Under the pieces are notes generated by a model. That model was given only the letters and a program-made list of their open reading frames with translations, was not told where the DNA came from and searched no databases. The translations under genes were made by a program, and so were the position numbers. Source: Pampinifervens sp037481935 (GTDB lineage Bacteria; Aquificota; Aquificia; Aquificales; Aquificaceae). From it: a stretch of DNA of 64,000 nucleotides. The stretch is taken from positions 1-64,000 of the forward strand of contig NZ_JBJXCT010000007.1 in the NCBI RefSeq assembly GCF_046159715.1. The letters are read 5' to 3'. Shown here piece by piece: positions 17,576-24,739 of the stretch (position 1 is the stretch's first letter; each line of letters opens with the position of its first letter).

Positions 17576-17778
17576 CATGTGCACTCTTTAACTCCCAGCC
17601 TTCTGTAAAGGCTTATCACAGGGCACCAGCCAGTAAAGGCAGACTGTATCTGGTTGAGAGCCATAAAGACTATGAAAGCCTTCCAGAACCAGTGTATTTC
17701 TGAAGGCAGTATGGCGATAAGAAATACCAGCAAAAGCACACCACCAGAGGTAAGCCTCAAAGCTCTATCCATAGTCAT
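17572..17778 (-). CDS. DUF2892 family small membrane protein
   Basis: A 68-residue protein with two membrane helices and the family signature LNQIQSAFTGWCPVISLYRRLG, matching DUF2892 proteins and the C-terminal part of YgaP. Such proteins are common beside rhodanese, persulfide dioxygenase and ArsR/BigR-type regulators, suggesting a sulfur-related function that is not established. Start at ATG 17778 is fixed by AGGAGG (17785-17790). The gene is preceded by a TTGACA-N16-TAGAAT promoter whose -10 lies in a 28-bp palindrome, so it appears repressor-controlled. Extra Cys residues end the protein (KECTC). Confidence 0.8.
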   Translation of the reverse strand: MTMDRALRLTSGGVLLLVFLIAILPSEIHWFWKAFIVFMALNQIQSAFTGWCPVISLYRRLGVKECTC

Positions 17779-17795
17779 CTTCAACCTCCTTAAAT

Positions 17796-17837
17796 AAGTT
17801 TATAAGAATATTCTAATAAACTTTATTCACTTGTCAA
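17796..17837 (-). promoter_or_regulatory. Repressible promoter of DUF2892 gene with 28-bp palindrome
   Basis: On the minus strand TTGACA (17837-17832) and TAGAAT (17815-17810) are spaced by 16 bases. A nearly perfect palindrome spans 17796-17823, with half-site AAGTTTATnAGAAT and only one mismatched pair; its centre (AATATT) covers the -10. A dimeric repressor of the ArsR/SmtB kind would fit, but no regulator gene is adjacent. Confidence 0.6.
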
Positions 17838-17882
17838 GCAGGAAGTGCCAGTTTATAACTACTCTGTGAGATAATCTTAAAC

Positions 17883-18650
17883 ATGCACAGGATTCTTGAG
17901 AAGAAGAGGCTTTCGGAGGATGCCTGTATTTTAAAGGTTCATGCACCCCATGTATCAGCGGCACAGCCCGGGCAGTTTGTAATGGTTCAGCATACAGAGC
18001 TTTCCGAGCTAATACCCCTTTCCATACTTGACACCTTTGAGGAGGGCTTTACCTGCCTTGTTAAGGCTGTGGGAAGGTCAAGCCTTGAGATTCTTGAGGA
18101 GGCTGAGAGCTTTCAGTATGTGGCAGGACCACTGGGCAAGCCCTTTCCGGTAAATCAATACGGAAAGATAGTCTTCTACGCCTATTCATGGGGTATTGCA
18201 CCAATTCTCAATGTGGCAAGGGCGCTGAAGGCTGCAGGTAATAGACTCCTCTTACAGGTAGTTTCTGAGGATTTTTATCTCAGAGAAAGGGCTGAGGAGC
18301 TCTTTGAGGAAGTAAGGCACTCTGAGGACATTATCGTCTTTGATGCAGACCTTGTAGTCTCAGCGGGAGAAAACGGACTATCCTATAGACTTACAGAGAT
18401 TTACAGGAATACCCCGATTGTTAGTATGGTAAGCGTTCACATGCTGGACGCAGTAGGTCTTTGTCTTGTTTGTAGAGTGATGGTGGATGGAAAGCAGCTA
18501 CTGGCATGCACTGAAGGTCCATGGTTTGAAGCCCACAAGGTTAACTGGAAAAACCTTATCGATAGAGAAAGCCTCTACAAAGAACAGGAGAGCCTTGCCC
18601 TTGAAGAATACAGAAAAATCCTCAGGAGAAAGAGCCTCAGGAGCGAATGA
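17883..18650 (+). CDS. NfnA/SudB-like FAD and [2Fe-2S] reductase subunit
   Basis: A 255-residue ferredoxin-NADP reductase-type protein: N-terminal FAD barrel with QPGQFVMVQ and PLSILDTF, then an NAD-binding half (YAYSWGIAPILNVARAL), and a C-terminal cluster loop with D189, C194, C197 and C209 before GPWFEAHKVNW. The Asp plus three Cys match the unusual [2Fe-2S] site of NfnA/SudB, the small subunits of NADH-dependent reduced ferredoxin:NADP oxidoreductase and sulfide dehydrogenase. The usual flavin partner subunit (NfnB/GltD-like) is not in this window. ATG 17883 follows GATAAT by seven bases, so leaderless. Confidence 0.85.
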   Translation: MHRILEKKRLSEDACILKVHAPHVSAAQPGQFVMVQHTELSELIPLSILDTFEEGFTCLVKAVGRSSLEILEEAESFQYVAGPLGKPFPVNQYGKIVFYAYSWGIAPILNVARALKAAGNRLLLQVVSEDFYLRERAEELFEEVRHSEDIIVFDADLVVSAGENGLSYRLTEIYRNTPIVSMVSVHMLDAVGLCLVCRVMVDGKQLLACTEGPWFEAHKVNWKNLIDRESLYKEQESLALEEYRKILRRKSLRSE

Positions 18651-18667
18651 ACTTATAATTCTTACTG

Positions 18668-18985
18668 ATGCAGGAGCAATACGATAAATTCAGAGAGTAT
18701 GTAGAGGAACTGGAAAAGTGCAGAAAAGAGCTGGAAAACCTAAAGTTTGAAAATAACTCCATACATGAAAAGCTCTATAGGCTTGAAATGGAAAAAACAT
18801 CCCTCAAGGAAAAAGTTGAGAAGCTGACAGAATACATACAGAACATAGAACAGGTTTCAAGAAGTAAGGATGAAATGATACTGTCCCTTTCAAGGGACAT
18901 AAACAGCTACAGAAAACTTCTCATGACGCTTGTTATTCTTCTTTTTCTGCTTCTTATGGTAATAGTTTACCTGTCCATGCGATGA
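18668..18985 (+). CDS. Tail-anchored coiled-coil protein, unknown
   Basis: A 105-residue protein: residues 1-82 are a continuous, highly charged coiled coil with heptad hydrophobics (LEKCRKELENLKFEN, LYRLEMEKTSLKEKVEKL), followed by one C-terminal membrane helix (LLMTLVILLFLLLMVIVYL) and a two- or three-residue tail. It lacks a signal peptide, so it should be tail-anchored with the coil in the cytoplasm. Function unknown; a scaffold or division-related role would be a guess. TATAAT (18654-18659) lies eight bases before the ATG. The end overlaps kdsB by four bases. Confidence 0.65.
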   Translation: MQEQYDKFREYVEELEKCRKELENLKFENNSIHEKLYRLEMEKTSLKEKVEKLTEYIQNIEQVSRSKDEMILSLSRDINSYRKLLMTLVILLFLLLMVIVYLSMR

Positions 18986-19701
18986 AAAGGCTGATCGTAA
19001 TACCAGCGAGGCTCGGCTCCACAAGGCTAAATGAAAAGCCTCTTGTTTCTTTACTTGGCAAGCCCCTTATAAGGTGGGTGGTGGAGGGTTGTCTGAAAAC
19101 TGGTGAAAGGGTAGTCCTTGCTACGGACAGCGAGAAGATTTACCACAGCGTAAAAGACCTCCCTGTAGAAGTAAGGTTTACCCCTTCAGAGCTTCCCTCG
19201 GGAAGCGACAGGGTTGCTCATGTGATAAGGGATGAGCATGTGGACTGCGTGATTAACTATCAGGGGGATGAGCCCTTTGTTTACAAAGAAGACATTTGCA
19301 GGCTCTTTGAAGCCCTACTTGAGCACCCAGTGGCAACCCTTGCCCTGAGAGACACTCAGGCTTACGAAGACCCAAACTCGGTAAAGGTTGTCCTTGCAAG
19401 GGACCACACAGCCCTCTACTTCTCAAGGTCCGCCATTCCCCACATGAAAAAAAGCTCAGACCTCTACCCTCTCAAGCATGTGGGTATATACGCCTTCAGG
19501 AAGGAGACCTTGCTGGAGTTTACCTCTATGGGAAGGGGCCTTCTTGAGGAGCTTGAAGGGCTGGAACAGCTCAGGCTCTTAGAAGCTGGCTACAGAATAA
19601 GGGTTATAATCTCAGAGAATTACTATCACGGAGTGGACACAGAAGAGGACATAAGACTCGTAGAGAGAGAGCTTTCAGCAAGGCTTTTCACGAAATCATA
19701 G
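18982..19701 (+). CDS. kdsB: CMP-KDO synthetase
   Basis: A 239-residue nucleotidyltransferase activating KDO with CTP for lipopolysaccharide core synthesis. It has the signature PARLGSTRLNEKPL at the nucleotide loop, SGSDRV, and NYQGDEPF with the metal-binding Asp; length is typical (~240). The ATG overlaps the coiled-coil gene (ATGA). The 3' end overlaps the convergent lpxC by 76 bases, an unusually long coding overlap. Confidence 0.95.
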   Translation: MKRLIVIPARLGSTRLNEKPLVSLLGKPLIRWVVEGCLKTGERVVLATDSEKIYHSVKDLPVEVRFTPSELPSGSDRVAHVIRDEHVDCVINYQGDEPFVYKEDICRLFEALLEHPVATLALRDTQAYEDPNSVKVVLARDHTALYFSRSAIPHMKKSSDLYPLKHVGIYAFRKETLLEFTSMGRGLLEELEGLEQLRLLEAGYRIRVIISENYYHGVDTEEDIRLVERELSARLFTKS

Positions 19702-20477
19702 TTGAGGCTATGACCCCCCAGGTAAGAAAAGACTTTCCCTCTAAGCCTCATACCAAGCAGGCTCAGGTCTCCAAGAAGGTCAAGAAGCTTGTGCCTTATG
19801 GGCTCGTCCTTTGACCTCATTCCCTCAGGGTTGTAAACAAAACCGTCTCCTATAACAACTGCGTTTTTGAGGTTCCCCCCCTTTGCAAGACCCTTCTGAA
19901 GCAAGAACTCCACCTCCTCCTCGTAGCAAAAGGTTCTTGCAAAGACCACTTCCCTTGCATTTCCACAATACTGGGCTGTGCCTTCTTCAAGAAGACCCCT
20001 CACATAGCCCCTGTATGCTGCGCAGAAGCCCTCATAAGGCTCCGCCCTAATGTAGCCTTTACAGTTTTTCACTTCAAAGTTTTCTGTTAGCTCAAAAACT
20101 CTCGCTTCCTCCTCAAGCTCAGTGGTCAGATTTTTCAGTAGCTTGTAGAAGTGATAACCACTTCCGTCAAGTATGGGAACCTCACACCCACTTAAAAACT
20201 CTACTGTAAGGTTATCCACTCCAAGCATGTAAAGAACCGCAAGCAGATGCTCCACAGTGCTTACTCTGACACCATCTTTTCCAAGAACTGTGGCATGGTC
20301 AGTGCCAAGCACATACCTGTAGCTGGCAGGGATGTATGTGCCCTTAATAAAAAACCTTACTCCAGTGTTTTCCCTCTCAGGGTGCAGAACGATCCTTGAA
20401 ACCTCACCGCTGTGAATGCCCACGCCTTCAAACTCCACTTCCCTAAGGAGGGTTTTCTGCCTCATCTCACATCTCAT
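19626..20477 (-). CDS. lpxC: UDP-3-O-acyl-N-acetylglucosamine deacetylase
   Basis: A 283-residue Zn-dependent deacetylase, committed step of lipid A synthesis. It shows the two-domain LpxC fold with GVGIHSGE, TVEHLLAVL (Zn His), ILDGSGYHF, ARTFCYEEEVE, DEPIRHKLLDLLGD (Zn His and Asp) and GGHSLN (catalytic His). The last ~25 residues (SLAESSLSTSLMSSS) are Ser-rich and lie antisense to kdsB, so the tail probably reflects that overlap and not function. The start at 20477 follows a duplicated TATAAAATTTGCAT element; an ATG at 20465 is a possible alternative. Confidence 0.94.
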   Translation of the reverse strand: MRCEMRQKTLLREVEFEGVGIHSGEVSRIVLHPERENTGVRFFIKGTYIPASYRYVLGTDHATVLGKDGVRVSTVEHLLAVLYMLGVDNLTVEFLSGCEVPILDGSGYHFYKLLKNLTTELEEEARVFELTENFEVKNCKGYIRAEPYEGFCAAYRGYVRGLLEEGTAQYCGNAREVVFARTFCYEEEVEFLLQKGLAKGGNLKNAVVIGDGFVYNPEGMRSKDEPIRHKLLDLLGDLSLLGMRLRGKVFSYLGGHSLNYDFVKSLAESSLSTSLMSSSVSTP

Positions 20478-20479
20478 TA

Positions 20480-20507
20480 ATGCAAATTTTATAATGCAAA
20501 TTTTATA
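20480..20507 (-). repeat. 14-bp perfect tandem duplication containing the lpxC -10 box
   Basis: Two exact head-to-tail copies of TATAAAATTTGCAT (minus-strand reading) cover 20507-20494 and 20493-20480, directly before the lpxC ATG. The first copy contains the stop codon of hemD (TAA, 20505-20503). Each copy offers a TATAAA/TAAAAT -10 hexamer; the proximal TAAAAT ends eight bases before the ATG. Confidence 0.8.
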
Positions 20508-21201
20508 CCATGCTTTTCAAAAGCTCCGCCACCTTTTCAACTGAAGGTTTTTCAGGCACGAGGCACTCCAGGTTTACCTCACTTTCAAAAAATTCCTTTG
20601 TGGTTTTGCCAATACAGAGGACTTTAAGGGGCTTCAGAGACCTTTCTGCTTCTTCCTTTTGCAAGTTTGCAAGAAGACCCCTTACTGCAGAAGGGCTGGC
20701 AAAGAGGATAGCATCTGCCCGAGAGAGGACTTCAAGAATTTCCTCCTTTCTGTAAAGCCTTGTCTTTACACTGTAGACGTCAAGGGCATACACCTCAAAG
20801 CCAAGAGCCCTGAGCCCCTCCACCACTTCATCCCTGCCTATAGCAGATTTTGGAACCAGCACTTTCCCTTTCAGGCCATGAAAAAGTTTCAAAACCTCCT
20901 GTCCGTAGTAGTTTGCAGGCATTGCCCATACATTGTAGCCGTAGTCTTCAACCGCATTTCTGGTCTTTTCTCCCACCACCACAATCTTTTCCTTCTCAAG
21001 TCTGCACTTGGAAAAAAAGGCTCTTACTGCCCTCGGGCTCTGAAAGACCACAAAGTCAAAGCTTTCCTGCGGAGGCTCAAAGTCAATGGGCTCTTCCTCT
21101 ATCAGGGGCATGGGTATGACTTCAAAGCCAGCTCTCTCAAAGATTATTCTGTCCCTCTCTATGTCCTCCTGACTTCTGGTTAGGATAACTTTCAGAGGCA
21201 T
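20503..21201 (-). CDS. hemD: Uroporphyrinogen-III synthase
   Basis: A 232-residue protein of the HemD fold: two alternating alpha/beta lobes with VILTRSQEDIER, FDFVVFQSPRAVRAFF, VVVGEKTRNAVEDYG, VLVPKSAIGRDEVVEGLRALG and ILFASPSAVRGLL. It cyclises hydroxymethylbilane in tetrapyrrole synthesis. The frame is open upstream to 21333, but those 44 residues lie over dnaG and do not resemble HemD; MPLKVILTRS at 21201 is the family start. A TATATT box ends six bases before it, within the promoter shared with dnaG. Confidence 0.88.
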   Translation of the reverse strand: MPLKVILTRSQEDIERDRIIFERAGFEVIPMPLIEEEPIDFEPPQESFDFVVFQSPRAVRAFFSKCRLEKEKIVVVGEKTRNAVEDYGYNVWAMPANYYGQEVLKLFHGLKGKVLVPKSAIGRDEVVEGLRALGFEVYALDVYSVKTRLYRKEEILEVLSRADAILFASPSAVRGLLANLQKEEAERSLKPLKVLCIGKTTKEFFESEVNLECLVPEKPSVEKVAELLKSMV

Positions 21202-21222
21202 CCAGGGAATATAATTTACTCC
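21202..21222. promoter_or_regulatory. Symmetric bidirectional promoter (hemD / dnaG)
   Basis: Twenty-one bases separate the divergent start codons. TATAAT (21210-21215) ends seven bases before the dnaG ATG, and on the other strand TATATT (21213-21208) ends six bases before the hemD ATG; the two hexamers share four base pairs of one near-palindromic AT block. Neither side has a Shine-Dalgarno sequence. Confidence 0.65.
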
Positions 21223-22758
21223 ATGCCTTCCCCCAGAGAACTCCTTGGAAAGATTGACATAGTGGATGTTATATCCTCCTACATAGAGCTCAAAAGGGTT
21301 GGAAACAGCTATGTGGCAAGGTGCCCCTTCCATCCCGATGATACCCCTTCCTTCTATGTATCTCCCTCAAAGGGTATTTTTAAGTGCTTTGGTTGTGGAG
21401 TGGGGGGTGATGCGGTAAAGTTTGTGAGCCTGTATGAGAATGTGGACTACTGGGAGGCTCTTGAGAGGCTGGCAAAGAGATATGGTATAAGGGTAAGCGT
21501 AAGAAAAAGGGAAAAGGACAGTCAGCTTTTGCTTGCTCTTCAGAGGGTTACGGACTTCTACCATGAGGAGCTCAAAAAGAGCAGGACAGCGCTTGAATAC
21601 CTGCAGAGCAGGGGAATAGGCTCAAAGACCATAAGCAGGTTTTCTCTCGGCTTTGGTGGAAACACAGAGGCGTTGGTAAAGAGGCTGATGGAAGAGGGGC
21701 TTCTGGGGGTATACGAAAAAAGCTCAAATCTCACAAGGTTAGACTCTGGAGTATACAGAGACCTTTTCAGAAACAGGCTTGTAATTCCCATAAGGGACAT
21801 AAAGGGTAATGTGGTGGCCTTCGGTGGAAGAAGCCTTGATGGAAGCCATCCCAAGTATGTGAACTCCCCTGAGTCTGAGGTTTTCAGAAAGAGGGCTACA
21901 CTCTTTGGTCTTTTTGAGTCAAAGGATTACATAAGAGAATCGGGGCAGGTGGTGGTGGTGGAAGGATACTTTGACCTTATGAGCCTGTGGCAAGAAGGCA
22001 TAAGAAACTGCGTTGCACCACTTGGAACAGCACTCACGGAAGAGCATGCAGGTATACTTTCCAGAATGGCAAAGACAGCCATACTCCTCTACGACGGGGA
22101 CAGTGCAGGCAGAAGGGCTGTCAGGTCTTCTGTGCCATACCTGATCGGCGCCGGGATGGAGGTGAAGGTTGTATACCTGCCTGAGGGGGAAGACCCCGAC
22201 TCCTTCGTAAAGAAGGACCCAGAAGGTCTAAGGAAGATGATAAGTTCAGCTCCTACAGTGGAAGAAGAGCTCCTTAGGGATATAGAGAAGGGAAACAGGT
22301 CTGCCCTTGAGGACCTTCTTTACTTCTGCGGCTTTATACCGGATGGCCTCAGGAAGTTCGAACTTCTCAGGGAAATATCATCCGCCACTGGTCTTCCCAT
22401 AACAAACCTTCAGGAGAGGCTTCCAAAGGTAGAAAGGAAAGCAAAGGGAGAAAGGGTGGACCTCAGCTACCACGAAGCCGTCTTGCTGGCAGGGCTTTAC
22501 AGGTTTGGTCTTGAGGGTGTGGACCTCAACAGCCTCAGACTCTCTCCTCAGGCAATGGAGCTTATAGAAGCCCTGCAGAGGGAGGAATACCACCTCCTTC
22601 CCGATTACATAAAGAACCTAAGAATTTTCAACCTTGAAAGGGCTTTTCAGGAGAGCATTAGAGCACTTGGCCTTCCCGAGGAAAGACCGGCTCTTGACTT
22701 TGACCAGCTCAGAAAAGAAAGCAGAGAACAGCCCAGAAAGCTCAGACTCAGGAAGTGA
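21223..22758 (+). CDS. dnaG: DNA primase
   Basis: A 511-residue replicative primase making RNA primers at the fork. The N-terminal zinc ribbon has C34, H37, C55 and C58 (CPFHPDDTPSF...CFGCG); the core follows, with the Toprim catalytic E247 (VVVVEGYFD) and D291-G-D293 (LYDGDSAGRRA); the C-terminal helicase-binding domain is short, as in Aquifex DnaG (~500 residues). Start at 21223 fits the family N-terminus (IDIVDVISSYI). The stop TGA directly forms the TG element of the next gene's extended -10. Confidence 0.97.
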   Translation: MPSPRELLGKIDIVDVISSYIELKRVGNSYVARCPFHPDDTPSFYVSPSKGIFKCFGCGVGGDAVKFVSLYENVDYWEALERLAKRYGIRVSVRKREKDSQLLLALQRVTDFYHEELKKSRTALEYLQSRGIGSKTISRFSLGFGGNTEALVKRLMEEGLLGVYEKSSNLTRLDSGVYRDLFRNRLVIPIRDIKGNVVAFGGRSLDGSHPKYVNSPESEVFRKRATLFGLFESKDYIRESGQVVVVEGYFDLMSLWQEGIRNCVAPLGTALTEEHAGILSRMAKTAILLYDGDSAGRRAVRSSVPYLIGAGMEVKVVYLPEGEDPDSFVKKDPEGLRKMISSAPTVEEELLRDIEKGNRSALEDLLYFCGFIPDGLRKFELLREISSATGLPITNLQERLPKVERKAKGERVDLSYHEAVLLAGLYRFGLEGVDLNSLRLSPQAMELIEALQREEYHLLPDYIKNLRIFNLERAFQESIRALGLPEERPALDFDQLRKESREQPRKLRLRK

Positions 22759-22771
22759 TATATTTTATATT

Positions 22772-24355
22772 ATGGAAAAGGTTTTCATTTATGACACTAC
22801 TCTGAGAGACGGCTCTCAGGCGGAAGGCGTGAACTTCTCCCTGGAGGATAAACTACGAATACTGCATAAACTTGATGAGTTTGGCATTGACTACATAGAG
22901 TGTGGATGGCCGGGGGCAAACCCCAAAGATACTATTCTCTTTGAGAGACTAAGAAAATACAGACCCCATCATGCAAAGCTTGTTGCCTTTGGCTCCACAA
23001 GAAGGCCCGGCAAGAGAGCAGAGGAAGACCCACAGTTAGAGAACCTTATAAAGTCTGGTGCAAGGGTGATAACCATCTTTGGCAAGAGCTGGGACTTTCA
23101 TGTGACAGAGGCGCTCAAAACAAGCCTTGAAGAAAACCTTTCCATGGTCTACGAATCGGTGAGTTTCCTGAAAAAACATGTGGAGGAAGTGGTTTTTGAC
23201 GCAGAGCACTTTTTTGATGGATACAAGAATAACCCCGAGTATGCCCTTGAGGTGCTACGGTCTGCTCTTTATGGGGGTGCAGACTGGCTTGTGCTCTGCG
23301 ACACAAACGGTGGCTGTCTTCCCCACGAGGTTTACGAGATAACAAAGAAGGTAAAGGAGGCCTTTCCACAGGCAAAGATAGGCATACATGCCCACAATGA
23401 CTCTGAAACTGGTGTTGCCAATTCCCTCATGGCAGTGCTTGCAGGCGCAAGGCAGGTGCATGGCACCATAAACGGCATAGGAGAGAGAACGGGAAATGCA
23501 AACCTCTGCTCCATAATCCCAAACCTGCAGCTCAAGATGGGCTTTCTGGCAATGCCAGAAGATAGCCTGAGAAAACTTACAGAGCTCAGCCACTTTATAT
23601 CAGAGCTTTCCAACATGCCTCTGCCAAAGAACATGCCCTATGTGGGTGAAAGCGCCTTTGCTCACAAGGCCGGCGTGCATGCCTCTGCAGTCATGAAACA
23701 TGCCAGCACATACGAACACATAGACCCTGCTCTTGTAGGCAACAGGAGAAAGGTAACAGTATCAGACCTTTCCGGCAGGAGCAACATACTTTATAAACTG
23801 AAAGAGATGGGCATTGAGGTAGAGGAGAGGTCTCCAGAGCTTCTGAAGCTGGTTGAAAAAATTAAGGAGCTTGAAAAGGAAGGATACCACTTTGAAGCGG
23901 CGGAGGCCTCCTTTGAGCTTCTGTGTAAAAGGCACTTCGGGCTTGTGAGAGACTACTTCAACCTTGACGCATACAGGGTTCTCATAGCCAAGAGAAGCAC
24001 AGACCACCTGCCAGTTTCTGAAGCGACGGTGAGACTCTTTGTGGAGGATATAAAACAGCACACAGCTGCCCTCGGGAACGGACCAGTCAGTGCCCTTGAC
24101 AGAGCTCTTAGAAAAGCCCTTGAGGAGTTCTACCCCAACCTCAAGGAGGTTCAGCTTATAGATTACAAAGTGAGGATAGTGAACGAACTGGAGGGAACCA
24201 GTGCAAAGGTGAGGGTTCTTATAGAATCTACCGATGGTAAAAGGAAGTGGGGAACGGTGGGAGTCTCCGAGAACATAATAGAGGCCTCCTGGATAGCCCT
24301 CACAGACAGTCTGGTTTACAAACTGCATAAGGATGAAGAAGAGGGTATAATTTAG
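22772..24355 (+). CDS. cimA: (R)-citramalate synthase
   Basis: A 527-residue enzyme condensing pyruvate and acetyl-CoA to citramalate for isoleucine synthesis. N-terminal HMGL/DRE-TIM barrel with DTTLRDGSQAEG (R12, D13), GWPGANPKD, HAHNDSETGVANS (metal His) and GIGERTGNAN; the C-terminal ~130 residues are the LeuA allosteric domain. Length and sequence fit the long CimA type, distinct from LeuA (isopropylmalate synthase), though substrate choice cannot be proven here. ATG 22772 lies seven bases after TATATT, which itself follows the dnaG stop; the frame is open further upstream inside dnaG. Confidence 0.9.
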   Translation: MEKVFIYDTTLRDGSQAEGVNFSLEDKLRILHKLDEFGIDYIECGWPGANPKDTILFERLRKYRPHHAKLVAFGSTRRPGKRAEEDPQLENLIKSGARVITIFGKSWDFHVTEALKTSLEENLSMVYESVSFLKKHVEEVVFDAEHFFDGYKNNPEYALEVLRSALYGGADWLVLCDTNGGCLPHEVYEITKKVKEAFPQAKIGIHAHNDSETGVANSLMAVLAGARQVHGTINGIGERTGNANLCSIIPNLQLKMGFLAMPEDSLRKLTELSHFISELSNMPLPKNMPYVGESAFAHKAGVHASAVMKHASTYEHIDPALVGNRRKVTVSDLSGRSNILYKLKEMGIEVEERSPELLKLVEKIKELEKEGYHFEAAEASFELLCKRHFGLVRDYFNLDAYRVLIAKRSTDHLPVSEATVRLFVEDIKQHTAALGNGPVSALDRALRKALEEFYPNLKEVQLIDYKVRIVNELEGTSAKVRVLIESTDGKRKWGTVGVSENIIEASWIALTDSLVYKLHKDEEEGII

Positions 24356-24359
24356 GTCT

Positions 24360-24737
24360 ATGAAGAGGTGGCTCATACTACTGCCCCTTATCCTCTCCAT
24401 GGCTGAGCCTCCAAGGGACAACAGACTCAGGATTGAGCTGGAGGACAGGGAAGGTTTAAAGCACAGCCTCAGAGGGCTTTCATGCAACGGCAGGGGATAC
24501 CTGAGAGTGAGAGAGGGAGGTCTTGAATATGCCATAAACTTCTCAGTCCTCAGGTCTCTGGAGGTTATAAGTCAGGATGGACAGCAACTCAAAGTCAGGC
24601 TTTCCCTTAAGGATGGAACCTCAAAGGAATACTACCTTCCTGCAAACACATACTGCAAAGGAGGCTCTCAGGTGGGTGAGGCAGGCTTTTACCTGAAAGA
24701 CATAAAGAATATATTTATCAGAATGGAGGAGAAGTGA
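24360..24737 (+). CDS. Secreted hypothetical protein
   Basis: A 125-residue protein with a signal peptide (MKRWLILLPLILSMA) and a mature beta-rich domain with two cysteines (C41, C98) that could form a disulfide. I recognise no family. TATAAT (24346-24351), still inside the last codons of cimA, ends eight bases before the ATG; the end overlaps the next gene's possible GTG start. Conserved placement before ctpA would suggest a periplasmic role, but this cannot be checked here. Confidence 0.6.
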   Translation: MKRWLILLPLILSMAEPPRDNRLRIELEDREGLKHSLRGLSCNGRGYLRVREGGLEYAINFSVLRSLEVISQDGQQLKVRLSLKDGTSKEYYLPANTYCKGGSQVGEAGFYLKDIKNIFIRMEEK

Positions 24738-24739
24738 AA

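Noticed and set aside
21202..21333. Longer hemD start adding 44 residues
   Set aside because: The extra residues overlap dnaG antisense and do not resemble HemD; MPLKVILTRS is the natural start.
23762..24535. 257-codon minus-strand frame over cimA
   Set aside because: Lies antisense to the cimA regulatory domain and next gene; no promoter or ribosome site and atypical amino acid content.
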